In this document: positions 1-8,332 of the stretch, piece by piece
Position numbering within the stretch: the stretch's first letter is position 1
Layout of the letters: every line of letters begins with the position of its first letter
Assembly (NCBI GenBank): GCA_900545815.1
Contig: URAM01000018.1
Span: 1-41,386, forward strand
Source of the DNA: an uncultured Eubacteriales bacterium
GTDB taxonomy: Bacteria > Bacillota > Clostridia > Oscillospirales > Oscillospiraceae
Direction: 5' to 3'
DNA length: 41,386 bases
Notes under the pieces: model-generated
Databases searched by the model: none
What the model was told of the DNA's origin: nothing
The model's input: the letters and a program-made list of their open reading frames with translations, nothing else
Translations under genes and position numbers: made by a program

Positions 1-1
1 C

Positions 2-793
2 CGTGTCCGCTGCTTCACCCAGGATGATGCCCACATCTTCATGACCTGGGATCAGATGGAGGAAGAAATCCAGAACGTGGTTCGTCTGTTCGACGAAGTT
101 TACTCCGTCTTTGGCCTGACCTATCAGATCGAAGTATCCACCATGCCGGAAGACCACATTGGCGATGAAAAGACCTGGGACTTCGCCACGGAAACGCTGA
201 AAAAGGCCATCAGCGACATGGGCAAGGACTTTGTCATCAACGAGGGCGACGGCGCCTTCTACGGCCCCAAGCTGGACTTCCATCTGGCCGACTCCCTGGG
301 ACGCACCTGGCAATGCGGCACCATCCAGCTGGATATGCAGATGCCCGAACGGTTCGAGCTGGAATACACCGGCGCAGATGGCGAGAAGCATCGCCCCGTC
401 ATGATCCACCGTGTGGTGCTGGGCTCCATCGAACGGTTCATCGGCGTCATCACCGAGCATTTCGGCGGCGCTTTCCCCGCATGGCTGACTCCCGTTCAGG
501 TCAAGGTACTGCCCGTCACTGACCGTGCTGCTGCATACGCAGACGGCGTGGCAAAGGCGCTGGACGAGGCCGGCTTCCGGGTGGAAGTGGATCACAGAAG
601 CGAGAAGCTGGGCTACAAGATCCGCGAAGCACAGACCATGAAAATCCCCTACATGGTGGTCGTAGGCGACAAGGACATGGAGAACCACACCGTTTCCATC
701 CGCCATCGCACCGGCGAAGATCTGGGCGCTATGAGCCTGGACGCCTTCACTGCGCTGCTGAAGGAGGAAGTGGACACCATGGCCATCAAGTAA
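2..793 (+). CDS. thrS: Threonyl-tRNA synthetase, C-terminal part (5' truncated by window)
   Basis: This is the last 263 residues of threonyl-tRNA synthetase, which charges tRNA-Thr with threonine in the cytoplasm; the full enzyme is usually about 640 residues. The frame is open from the window edge, and the residues before the first in-window ATG (RCFTQDDAHIF) are the class II motif 2 loop region typical of ThrRS. Motif 3 (GSIERFIGVITEHF) follows, then the C-terminal anticodon-binding domain from PVQVKVLPVTD to the end, including the GYKIREAQ stretch. No frameshift is seen. It ends 15 nt before a strong hairpin terminator and converges with the ABC permease gene. Identity is near certain; regulation lies outside the window. 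Confidence 0.97.
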   Translation, partial: RVRCFTQDDAHIFMTWDQMEEEIQNVVRLFDEVYSVFGLTYQIEVSTMPEDHIGDEKTWDFATETLKKAISDMGKDFVINEGDGAFYGPKLDFHLADSLGRTWQCGTIQLDMQMPERFELEYTGADGEKHRPVMIHRVVLGSIERFIGVITEHFGGAFPAWLTPVQVKVLPVTDRAAAYADGVAKALDEAGFRVEVDHRSEKLGYKIREAQTMKIPYMVVVGDKDMENHTVSIRHRTGEDLGAMSLDAFTALLKEEVDTMAIK

Positions 794-807
794 ACTCTGC
801 GCATAAT

Positions 808-840
808 AAAACTGCCTCGGAAGGTTCCGAGGCAGTTTTT
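808..840. terminator. Bidirectional terminator between thrS and the ABC permease gene
   Basis: The 9-bp stem CTGCCTCGG (812-820) pairs with CCGAGGCAG (827-835) around the loop AAGGTT. It has an A-run before it and TTTTT after it, so it can stop both thrS and the leftward gene that ends at 845. Confidence 0.9.
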
Positions 841-844
841 ACGT

Positions 845-2986
845 CTAATAGGTGTCCTCCTTAACGGTGTCCACGTCACCCTCTTGGATGTTCCCGCCGA
901 TCCATTTGTCGATCAGCGCCCGTGTCTTGGTGCAGCTCTTGGGAACGCTGAAAAAATAAATATCCGTCACGCTCAGCTTGGACTGCTTGCCTGGGTCGAA
1001 TACCCCTGCATCGCTGTTGTTCTGAATCAGCGTCTTTAGCTTCTCCGGCCAGTCCGTCCCTGCCCAATCGGCGTCCACATCAATGTAATAGTTCGTCTGG
1101 CCGATGGTGCTGATCGTCTCCGGATACGTCCAGCGAAAGCGGTCGCTGTTCAGCTCACGGAGGAAGGTGTTCCACACCTGCTTTTTCTGCTTTGCAGTCA
1201 GCTCCTTCCCCGGTTCCCCGTGGAGGGACGCACCGCCCTTCTCATCCTCCAACTCCACCCGCACATTCTCTACCCGCTGAGGGGTGTAGAAGTCCAGCAT
1301 AGTAAACGCCTGGATTTCATCCAGGTGTACTACATCCGCCATGGCACGCAGCAGCTCCGGCGTGCTGTGCGGCTCGGTGGTGTAGTCATTCAGGTCGCCC
1401 AAGTCCTGATCGCGGCCGGGGAGGATGTAGTTGCGCTCCAGCTCCTCCCCATTCTTCAGGGTATAGGTCAGCAGGCAGTGGTAGTCCCCTTCCTCTCTCA
1501 CAGGCAGATAGGGCGCCTGGTACTGGCTGAGGATGGTCTGGTGCAGCGCCTGCACGGTCTGGATGCTTTTCGCCTTTTGGAGCTTCGGCTCCACAGAGAA
1601 GGAGGTCACGTCGTCTTTATACATCACATCCTCGTCCTCCGGCAGCACGGTATCCACGGTCAGGCTTCTGGTGCGGCTATAGAGATACATCTCTTTGGAG
1701 TCATCAAAGTGGTAGCCGGGCAGATCGACCCGAATGTAGTCCACGTCCCCCTCCGCCGGAATACGATTGACATAACCCAGGCCGCCGGTGGCCAAGCCCA
1801 CGAAGAACACAGCCATGGCCACAGCCAGTGCAGCGTAATAGAGCAGGCTGCGGGGCAGCTCCCGAACCTCTCGCACCCAGACCACCTGCGTGATCACATG
1901 AGCCAGCCCCGAGGCCAGGACAGCAGTGAGGTAAAAGACCACGTTGCTGCCGCTGAGGTTGCCAAAGAACAGGGCGCAGCCCAGTCCCACGGCGCCGGAG
2001 ATGATAAAGCGGATGACGATGCGCAGGCCAGGGTAGGAGAAGTTGTTCTCCGCCGCCTCACTCTTGCGCTTCCGGTAGGCCAGGATGCAGCCGGCCAGGA
2101 GGACGGCAGTGACCAGCACCCACCAGAGGATGAGCCAGACGGTCACGACATTGCCGCCCAAGGAGCCGCTGCTGTCATAGGTCGGGTCGCCAAACAGCGC
2201 CGCAGACAGGAACATCTCTCCGCCCACCGAATAGGGCACAAACAGCGCCAGATAGGGAGTCAGGGCGGTGAGCACCGCTCCGGAGGCCACCAGCTGAGAA
2301 CCGGGCAGGCTCCCCCGAATGATGGCGGCGCCGCAGGTGACCAGCAGGGGCCAGCCCACAGTGAGCAGGATTCCGGCGATGACCGCTCCGCTGACCGTGC
2401 CGCAGGCCACCAGCAAAAAGACGGTGCCGCAGAGAGAGGCTGCCAGGAGCAGGAGCAGATAGCCCAACTGCCCCAAAAGCCAGCAGATGCTGTACTCCGC
2501 CCCCATCGCCATATCCACCGCGCCGCAAAGGAGCAGGTTCAGGACGGCAACGCCGCCCAGCACAGTGCCAATGGCCGCCATATTCCCCAGCAGTAGGGGC
2601 GTGCGGCGGATGGGCAGAGCGTGGAACAAATCCACGCTGCGCCGCTTGTGCATATACTGGAAGGTTTGGATGGCGCTGACGACCAAAAACACCAGCAGCA
2701 GCGGGATCAGGATGGTGGCCATCCCTGTCATCAGGTTCGCCTGGATGGTTCCGGCGAACTGCTTGAGCAGGTAGGCGCGGCTTACATTTTCCCCCAGCTC
2801 CGAAGGGTTGTCAAAATAATCGTGATAGCTCCGGACGCTCTCACACAGGTGTACCACGGAGAAGCAGAGGAAGGTCAGCCCCAAGCAGAGGATCGAGATC
2901 AAGCGGCTCCGTTTCAACTGCCAGCGGTAGATCTGCCGGAACTGGGCAAGGGCACTGCCCTTACGAGAGGATTCTGTCAAGGTCAT
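845..2986 (-). CDS. ABC-2-type transporter permease with large extracytoplasmic region
   Basis: A 713-residue membrane protein, the likely permease for the ATPase encoded just upstream. A hydrophobic segment near residue 30 is followed by an external stretch, then several further hydrophobic segments, for example around LIPLLLVFLVVSAI and YLLLLLAASLCGTVFLLVACG. About residues 435-713 form a polar, probably extracytoplasmic region with no obvious membrane spans. Known YtrC/YtrD-like permeases sit in the same GntR/ATPase/permease operons. I chose ATG 2986 because GGAGG lies 9 nt upstream; the open frame runs further 5' but has no such site. The gene overlaps the ATPase gene by 26 nt. The substrate is unknown; antibiotic resistance or envelope-stress functions are common for such operons, but that is inference. 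Confidence 0.8.
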   Translation of the reverse strand: MTLTESSRKGSALAQFRQIYRWQLKRSRLISILCLGLTFLCFSVVHLCESVRSYHDYFDNPSELGENVSRAYLLKQFAGTIQANLMTGMATILIPLLLVFLVVSAIQTFQYMHKRRSVDLFHALPIRRTPLLLGNMAAIGTVLGGVAVLNLLLCGAVDMAMGAEYSICWLLGQLGYLLLLLAASLCGTVFLLVACGTVSGAVIAGILLTVGWPLLVTCGAAIIRGSLPGSQLVASGAVLTALTPYLALFVPYSVGGEMFLSAALFGDPTYDSSGSLGGNVVTVWLILWWVLVTAVLLAGCILAYRKRKSEAAENNFSYPGLRIVIRFIISGAVGLGCALFFGNLSGSNVVFYLTAVLASGLAHVITQVVWVREVRELPRSLLYYAALAVAMAVFFVGLATGGLGYVNRIPAEGDVDYIRVDLPGYHFDDSKEMYLYSRTRSLTVDTVLPEDEDVMYKDDVTSFSVEPKLQKAKSIQTVQALHQTILSQYQAPYLPVREEGDYHCLLTYTLKNGEELERNYILPGRDQDLGDLNDYTTEPHSTPELLRAMADVVHLDEIQAFTMLDFYTPQRVENVRVELEDEKGGASLHGEPGKELTAKQKKQVWNTFLRELNSDRFRWTYPETISTIGQTNYYIDVDADWAGTDWPEKLKTLIQNNSDAGVFDPGKQSKLSVTDIYFFSVPKSCTKTRALIDKWIGGNIQEGDVDTVKEDTY

Positions 2987-3878
2987 AGCCTGCCGCCTCC
3001 ATTTCACTGATAAATACTTCTTCCAGAGACAGGGGGAGCGTCTCATAGAAGATGGTGTTGCGATGCTGCATCACACGGTCGATCTCCTCCTGGCTCCCCC
3101 GTGCCACAAAGCGCACCATGCTGCCCTGGATCTCCAGCTTGATGATGTCCAGGGTGTCTCGCAGCTCCTCCAGCGCCTCGCTGTCCAGCGCGGGCCGGTA
3201 CACCGCCTGCACCTTGTGGATGCCCAGCTTCAATTCGTCCAGCTCCTGCTCAAAGACCACGCCGCCCTTGTGGATGAGTCCCACATGGTCGCAAAAATCC
3301 TCCAGCTCCCGCAGGTTGTGGCTGGCGATGACCACCGTCATCTGCCGCTCCGCTGCCCGCTCGGAGATGACCCGTTTCAAAAGCTGCCGCATGACCGGAT
3401 CCAGGCCATCAAAGACCTCGTCCATGAGCAGGTACTCCGGCATGGTGGCCAGGGCGCAGGTCAGCGCCGCCTGACGCTGCATCCCCTTGGACATATTGTG
3501 GATCTTGATCTTGGGATCCAGAGGGAAGATCTTTTGCAGGCGGGCGTACTCCTCCTCGCTCCAGTTGGGGTAGATGTGCCGAAAGAAGTCCGCCATATCC
3601 TTCAGGGCAAATTGGTTCATGAAATAGGGATAGTCCGAGACAAAGAACACCTTGCCCTTCGCCTCCGGATTTTCATAGGGCGCTTCCCCGTCCAGGAGCA
3701 CTTGGCCGCCGTCCGGTGCGTAAACACCGCAGATGCTGCGCAGGAGGGTAGATTTGCCCGCCCCATTGCTGCCCACCAGGCCGAAGATGCTCCCCGGTTC
3801 CACCTGGAAGGAGACAGCGTCCACAGCAGTGACGGAGCCGAATTTTTTGGTAAATTCCTTCAATTCAATCATAGGCAT
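2961..3878 (-). CDS. ABC transporter ATP-binding protein (YtrB-like)
   Basis: A 305-residue ATPase that should power the permease encoded after it. Walker A is GSNGAGKST (about residues 36-44), the signature is MSKGMQRQ, Walker B is YLLMDEVFDGLDP and the H-loop is IASHNLRELEDF. A C-terminal extension of about 80 residues follows the nucleotide-binding domain. Its start overlaps the end of the GntR gene by 10 nt and its end overlaps the permease by 26 nt, so the three genes are probably translationally coupled in one operon. All catalytic motifs are intact. The class (ABC-2 exporter ATPase) is clear; the substrate is not. Confidence 0.9.
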   Translation of the reverse strand: MPMIELKEFTKKFGSVTAVDAVSFQVEPGSIFGLVGSNGAGKSTLLRSICGVYAPDGGQVLLDGEAPYENPEAKGKVFFVSDYPYFMNQFALKDMADFFRHIYPNWSEEEYARLQKIFPLDPKIKIHNMSKGMQRQAALTCALATMPEYLLMDEVFDGLDPVMRQLLKRVISERAAERQMTVVIASHNLRELEDFCDHVGLIHKGGVVFEQELDELKLGIHKVQAVYRPALDSEALEELRDTLDIIKLEIQGSMVRFVARGSQEEIDRVMQHRNTIFYETLPLSLEEVFISEMEAAGYDLDRILS

Positions 3879-4249
3879 TTCGTCCCCCTTTCCTGCAAAT
3901 ACGCTTCCCCTTCCTGCCGGATCTCCGCTGGGGTCATGCCAGCATCCAGCGCCGCCTGGATGCCCGCTCGGAGCACCTGCCGACTGCGGTTCTTTTGCAG
4001 CTGCTTTGCCCGATCCCCTGCACAGAGGAAGCTGCCCTTGCCGGGCACCGTTTCGATGACGCCACTGTGTTCCAACATCCGATAAGCCTTCTGCACCGTG
4101 TTGGGGTTGATGGCCAATTCCTCCGCCAGCATCCGCACGGAGGGCAGGCGGCTGCCTGGCTCTAACACGCCGCAGGCCGCCATCCGCTCAATGGACTGGC
4201 ACAGCTGGTCATAGAGCGGCTTCCGGCTTCTATAATCCAGTGTAAACAT
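3869..4249 (-). CDS. GntR-family transcriptional regulator, YtrA subfamily
   Basis: A 126-residue DNA-binding protein. An N-terminal winged helix-turn-helix spans about residues 10-75 (LYDQLCQSIERM; SRLPSVRMLAEELAINPNTV). Only a short helical tail follows, which is the hallmark of the YtrA subfamily and means there is no large ligand domain. It is the first gene of an operon with an ABC ATPase and permease, the usual YtrA context, in which the regulator represses its own operon. The ribosome binding site AGGTGA lies just upstream of ATG 4249. A candidate operator lies 75 bp upstream of the start. The inducing signal is unknown, often a cell-wall-active antibiotic in relatives. Confidence 0.9.
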   Translation of the reverse strand: MFTLDYRSRKPLYDQLCQSIERMAACGVLEPGSRLPSVRMLAEELAINPNTVQKAYRMLEHSGVIETVPGKGSFLCAGDRAKQLQKNRSRQVLRAGIQAALDAGMTPAEIRQEGEAYLQERGTKCL

Positions 4250-4324
4250 GCAGTCACCTCACTTTGCGCCCTCCACACCCTAACGCCAAAGGCAGATGCG
4301 TTCCGTGTGCGTGGGCGGTTGATT

Positions 4325-4352
4325 GTATGAACTGTATTATCCCGTTTCATAC
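4325..4352. promoter_or_regulatory. Candidate operator for the GntR/YtrA-type regulator
   Basis: Perfect inverted repeat GTATGAA (4325-4331) / TTCATAC (4346-4352) with centres 21 bp apart. It starts a few bases downstream of the predicted start point of the GntR operon, where a bound repressor would block elongation or promoter clearance. That the GntR protein binds here is inference. Confidence 0.5.
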
Positions 4353-4362
4353 AGCTGCTCTT

Positions 4363-4391
4363 AGGATACCTTTTTCTCCTCCGAATGTCAA
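4363..4391 (-). promoter_or_regulatory. Sigma-A promoter of the GntR-ABC operon
   Basis: Read on the minus strand, TTGACA (4391-4386), 17 nt spacer, TATCCT (4368-4363). The consensus -35 and ideal spacing predict transcription starting near 4356, about 107 nt before the GntR start codon. Confidence 0.7.
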
Positions 4392-4560
4392 CGGCTTCCT
4401 GGTTACAAATCGGTTACACACACCGCATCTGGATGCGCTTTGGATGGTTCCGCACCCGAACCATACGGGTACACTTTTCCGCATTTTCACAGCTTTTTCC
4501 ACGATTTCGCTTGTTTTTCTTCCGTTTCGGTGGTTTTCTGAACTTTTCTTATGGATTGCG

Positions 4561-4589
4561 TTGACATCTTTCGTTACTTCTTGTATACT
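4561..4589 (+). promoter_or_regulatory. Sigma-A promoter of the GH25 lysozyme gene
   Basis: TTGACA (4561-4566), 17 nt, TATACT (4584-4589): consensus -35, five of six at -10, optimal spacing. Start predicted near 4596, giving a leader of about 85 nt. Together with the leftward GntR promoter, this explains the 431-nt gap between the two divergent genes; I see no gene in it. Confidence 0.85.
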
Positions 4590-4680
4590 GTTTTGTAACT
4601 GTTATGGAAACATGTCCGTTATTTTCCCCCGGCTCCCCCTTATGGCGCCCCCGACAGTAGAGAAAGGAACGACCCCCATT

Positions 4681-7266
4681 ATGCATCCTATCAAACGAAC
4701 CCTCGCCCTTATGCTGACCCTTTCCCTCTCCGTCAGCTGCCTGCCCGGCGCTGTCCTGGCTGTGGAGGAACCGGCTTCCTCTGCGTCCTCGGCCAGCACG
4801 CCGGTGGTAGTGGATATGCCTGCCGCGGAGGACTCCTCCGCGCCTGCTGACACCACAGAGGACTCGGCTGAGACCGACTCCCTCCCGGAACAGACGCCGG
4901 TCGCGGGCAACACGCCCACCACCGACAAGGAGGTGCAGGAGGCGCTGAACACCTTTGACCCCACCATTGATGACCCCCAGTATCGGAGGGAATACGCCCG
5001 GCATCAGGCGGACGCTCAGGACGATGGCATCGCCACCTTCGCCGCCGGTTCCAACCCCTACACCAAGAAGACCTACAAACACACCCATGCCAAGACCAAG
5101 TACATCTACTATGGCATCGACGTATCCCAGTGGCAGGGCACCATCAACTGGAAAAAGGTGAAGGCAGACGGCATCTCCTTCGTGTTCATCCGGTGCAGCT
5201 ACACCTCCCTCAGCTCCTTCAATCTGCACACCGACCCCAAGTTCAAGGCCAACGTAGAGGCCGCCGCTGCCGCCGGACTGAAGGTGGGCGTGTACCACTA
5301 CTCCGGCGCCACCTCCGCCACCGAGGCCAAGAAGGAAGCCAACTATGTGGTGAATCTGCTCAAGCCCTACAAGAGCAAGATCACCCTGCCGGTCATGTTC
5401 GACTACGAGCCGGGCGAGCGGGTCACCGCCAACTATAAAAAGACCTCCAAGACCACCCGCACCAAGTACGCCACCACCTTCTGCAACGCAGCCAAGGCGG
5501 CGGGCTACACCAGCGGCGTCTATTGCAGCACCAGTTGGTTCCCCACCTATTTCAACGTCTCCTCCCTCAGCGGCTACTCCAACTGGGACGCCCAGTGGGC
5601 CTCTAAGAACACCTACACCGGCGCTTACGACTTCTGGCAGTACAGTGATTCCGGAAAGATCAGCGGCATCAGCGGCAGTGTAGACTGCAACTTCTGGTAC
5701 ACCAACACCAAGATCTCCGGCAGCACCACCACAGGCGGTTCCACCGGCACGGTTCCCGACTCCAATCCCACACCGGAAACCGCCTCTACGGCACTGACCG
5801 CCCCCCATGTGACCAATGCCGCAGTGAATTACCGCATGGCGGCTGGCACCAGCGGGACGTTGGCAGGGACGCTGCCCAAGGGGACGGTCATCGACCTGGT
5901 CTATGGCTACCACAAGACGGTGAACGGCGCCAAGTGGTACAAGTTCAACTACAACGGCCACGCCTATTACATTCACGAGGACTATGTCGATCGGGAGGTC
6001 TTGCAGCACCATACTGCCACCAAGGCCCTTAGCTATCACACTTCTGCCTCCGCTTCCGCTGCCGTCAAGGGCTCCTTCGCCAGCGGGGACAGCGTACAGG
6101 TGGTGCAGGGCGGCTCCCGGACCGCAGACGGCGCCCAGTGGCACAAGGTGAAGGTGGGCAGCAGCTACTATTACGCTGCGGCAGAACATCTGACGCCGAC
6201 GGAGACTTTTGTGGACTCTGTCGCCAAGAAAAACGTGAATGTGCGCACCAAAGCGGGAACCTCCCAGACCAAAGCAGCTTATCTTTATGCTGGCACTCCG
6301 GTGACCGTGGTCAACGGCAAGTCTGTCGCCGTCAGCGGAGAGCGTTGGGAGCAGGTGAAGATCGGCTCCAAGTATTATTACATCCTGGGCAGCTATCTCA
6401 CCAAGGCGTCCAGCTCCAAGGCGCTGACCGCTGCCAACACCACGGTGGTGCTGAAATACACCTCCACCCCCTACACCGGCAAGGCACTGAAACCGGCTGT
6501 GACCGTGACCTACAACGGCGCCACGCTGGTCAAGGGCACCGACTACACCGTGTCCTACTCCGGCAACAAGGAACCGGGCACCGCTACGGTGAAGATCACC
6601 GGCCAGGGCAGCTACAGCGGTTCCCTGTCCAAGACCTTCCAGATCACCGCCCTCACCGCCTCCTATGTGACCACCGCCAAGATCAACTACCGCTCCGGCG
6701 CCGGCACCAAGTACGCTTCCAAGGGCAAAGTAGCCAAGGGCAAGCCGGTGGAAGTGGTCTATGGCTGGTATCAGACCGTCAGCGGGCAGAAGTGGTACAA
6801 GGTCAAGATCGGCGGCAAGTACTACTACATGATGGGCAAATATCTGACCCAGGAGACGCGGGTGAAGTACACCACCACCGTCAAGGCCACCTATCGTTCC
6901 GGCGCTGGCACCAAGTACGCCGTCAAGGGCACCCTGGCCAAGGGCAGTGCGGTGCAGATCGTCAAGGGCTGGAGCAAGAAGGCCAACGGGTACACCTGGT
7001 ACAAGCTGCGCATCAAGAACAGCTACTACTACATCGCCTCCTCCAACCTGAAAAAGGCGGAGAAGGTGAAGATGTACAACACCAAATCCAAGGTCAACCT
7101 CCGTTCTGGCGCAGGCACCAACCATGCCATCGTTGCCACGCTGGCGGCTAAGACGCCGGTGGCCGTGGTCAGCGGTGGACAGAAAACGGTGGGAGATGAG
7201 ACGTGGGAGATGGTGAAGGTCAACACCGACTACTACTATATTTTAGGGTCTTATTTGCAGAAATAA
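4681..7266 (+). CDS. Secreted GH25 lysozyme with six SH3-like repeats and one Ig-like domain
   Basis: An 861-residue exported peptidoglycan hydrolase. A signal peptide (MHPIKRTLALMLTLSLSVS, cleavage probably after AVLA) is followed by a Ser/Thr/Glu-rich linker to about residue 110. The GH25 muramidase domain runs from about 143 to 345, with GIDVSQWQG (Asp147) and the catalytic FDYEPGE (Asp241, Glu243). Then come three SH3-like repeats (about 374-577), an Ig-like YTGKALKP domain (about 585-657) and three more SH3-like repeats (about 658-861), each ending in a KYYYILGSYL-type segment. The open frame extends 5' to 4264, but the promoter at 4561-4589 and AGAAAGGA (4661-4668) favour ATG 4681, directly ahead of the signal peptide. 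Likely role: wall remodelling or lysis of competitors (inference). Confidence 0.92.
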   Translation: MHPIKRTLALMLTLSLSVSCLPGAVLAVEEPASSASSASTPVVVDMPAAEDSSAPADTTEDSAETDSLPEQTPVAGNTPTTDKEVQEALNTFDPTIDDPQYRREYARHQADAQDDGIATFAAGSNPYTKKTYKHTHAKTKYIYYGIDVSQWQGTINWKKVKADGISFVFIRCSYTSLSSFNLHTDPKFKANVEAAAAAGLKVGVYHYSGATSATEAKKEANYVVNLLKPYKSKITLPVMFDYEPGERVTANYKKTSKTTRTKYATTFCNAAKAAGYTSGVYCSTSWFPTYFNVSSLSGYSNWDAQWASKNTYTGAYDFWQYSDSGKISGISGSVDCNFWYTNTKISGSTTTGGSTGTVPDSNPTPETASTALTAPHVTNAAVNYRMAAGTSGTLAGTLPKGTVIDLVYGYHKTVNGAKWYKFNYNGHAYYIHEDYVDREVLQHHTATKALSYHTSASASAAVKGSFASGDSVQVVQGGSRTADGAQWHKVKVGSSYYYAAAEHLTPTETFVDSVAKKNVNVRTKAGTSQTKAAYLYAGTPVTVVNGKSVAVSGERWEQVKIGSKYYYILGSYLTKASSSKALTAANTTVVLKYTSTPYTGKALKPAVTVTYNGATLVKGTDYTVSYSGNKEPGTATVKITGQGSYSGSLSKTFQITALTASYVTTAKINYRSGAGTKYASKGKVAKGKPVEVVYGWYQTVSGQKWYKVKIGGKYYYMMGKYLTQETRVKYTTTVKATYRSGAGTKYAVKGTLAKGSAVQIVKGWSKKANGYTWYKLRIKNSYYYIASSNLKKAEKVKMYNTKSKVNLRSGAGTNHAIVATLAAKTPVAVVSGGQKTVGDETWEMVKVNTDYYYILGSYLQK

Positions 7267-7286
7267 CGGAGATCCCCCCACTTTTT

Positions 7287-7322
7287 ACCGCCCTTCCCAA
7301 GATGGGAAGGGCGGTTTTCTTT
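7287..7322 (+). terminator. Terminator after the lysozyme gene
   Basis: The 12-bp stem CCGCCCTTCCCA (7288-7299) pairs with TGGGAAGGGCGG (7303-7314), followed by TTTTCTTT. Confidence 0.9.
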
Positions 7323-7385
7323 CGCTTCGATAAACTTTTTAAGGTTTTATTAAGATTTTATTACGATTTGAAAAAACCTTTTTGA

Positions 7386-7414
7386 TTGCTTTTCCCCCTG
7401 AAATTGTGTATAAT
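7386..7414 (+). promoter_or_regulatory. Promoter of tatD and possibly the downstream transpeptidase gene
   Basis: TTGCTT (7386-7391), 17 nt, perfect TATAAT (7409-7414). The 45 bases upstream are very A/T-rich (7323-7385), as in UP elements. The -35 is weak; the -10 and the AT-rich upstream tract carry the call. Confidence 0.65.
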
Positions 7415-7480
7415 AGGGAAATACACAGGGAAGGTTTCTGCTTTCTCTCACAAATTTCCATGATATAGGTGGTACACACG

Positions 7481-8254
7481 ATGTTCTTCGACACCCATGC
7501 CCATTATGATGCCAGCTGGTTCGACAGCGATCGGGACGCACTCCTGTCCGCTCTGCCCCAATTCGGCATCGGTCTGATCGTCAATCCCGGCTGTGACCTG
7601 CCCTCCTCTCAGATGGCGGTGGAGCTGGCGCAGCGGTATGACCACGTCTACGCCGCAGTGGGCTTCCACCCCTCCGATCTGGAACACTTTACCCCAGACT
7701 CCATCCACCAGCTGCGCGTGCTGGCACAGGAGCCTAAGGTGGTGGCCATCGGGGAGATCGGGCTGGACTACTACTGGGAGAAGGATCCGGTGGCGCACCA
7801 GGTGCAGAAGCAGGCGCTGCGGCTGCAAATGGCGCTGGCACAGGAGCTGGATCTGCCGGTGATCTTCCATGACCGAGAGGCACACGGGGACAGTCTGGCC
7901 ATCGTGCGGGAATTTCCCCAGGTGCGAGGGGTGTTCCACTGCTATTCCGGCAGTCTGGAGGACGCCAAAACCCTCATCCGCCTGGGCTGGAACCTGTCCT
8001 TTACCGGTTCCGTCACCTATAAAAACGCCAAAAAACTGCCCGAGGTAGCCGCTTGGGTTCCAGAGGATCGGTTTATGATCGAGACCGATTCCCCCTACCT
8101 CCTCCCTTACCCACGGGTCAAGGGGGAGAAGCGGAACGACTCCAGCAAGCTGCCCCGTATCGCCGCCAAGATCGCCGCCCTGCGGGGGCTGACTGAGGCG
8201 GAGGTAGAGCACCTCACCACGGAAAATGGCAAAGCCTTTTTCCGCCTGCCCTGA
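7481..8254 (+). CDS. TatD family metal-dependent hydrolase (DNase)
   Basis: A 257-residue TIM-barrel hydrolase; TatD proteins are metal-dependent 3'-5' exonucleases or quality-control DNases of the cytoplasm. Visible metal ligands and family motifs are DTHAHYD (His6, His8), GEIGLDYYW (Glu), VIFHDRE, FHCYSG and the C-terminal IETDSPYLLP. Length is typical. I chose ATG 7481 because AGGTGG lies 8 nt upstream; an in-frame GTG 12 nt earlier is possible but sits on the binding site. The gene follows its own promoter and is 78 nt ahead of the L,D-transpeptidase gene with no terminator between, so the two are probably cotranscribed. The exact substrate is not determined by sequence. Confidence 0.93.
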   Translation: MFFDTHAHYDASWFDSDRDALLSALPQFGIGLIVNPGCDLPSSQMAVELAQRYDHVYAAVGFHPSDLEHFTPDSIHQLRVLAQEPKVVAIGEIGLDYYWEKDPVAHQVQKQALRLQMALAQELDLPVIFHDREAHGDSLAIVREFPQVRGVFHCYSGSLEDAKTLIRLGWNLSFTGSVTYKNAKKLPEVAAWVPEDRFMIETDSPYLLPYPRVKGEKRNDSSKLPRIAAKIAALRGLTEAEVEHLTTENGKAFFRLP

Positions 8255-8332
8255 GGTGTGCTCCGGCACCGTGACCGATCCACCCTATGACACGCAAGTA
8301 CCCACGCACACAACAACAGGAGGCCCCCATAC

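Noticed and set aside
4401..4418. Direct repeat GGTTACA at 4401 and 4412 (11 bp apart).
   Set aside because: One helical turn spacing upstream of the GntR promoter is suggestive of an activator site, but two 7-mers are too little evidence.
4264..4680. N-terminal extension of the GH25 lysozyme by 139 codons.
   Set aside because: A strong promoter lies inside it, the signal peptide begins at 4681 with a binding site upstream, and the extension has no protein-like composition.
4549..7125. A very long open frame on the minus strand opposite the lysozyme gene.
   Set aside because: It mirrors the repeat and GC pattern of the real gene, lacks a binding site and has low-complexity Gly/Val/His composition. 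The same applies to long frames opposite ilvB, relA and the transpeptidase gene.
7341..7385. Inverted repeat AAGGTTTT / AAAACCTT followed by T-run upstream of tatD.
   Set aside because: The loop is 24 nt and the stem is A/T-rich; a proper terminator already stands at 7287-7322. More likely an A/T-rich UP element.
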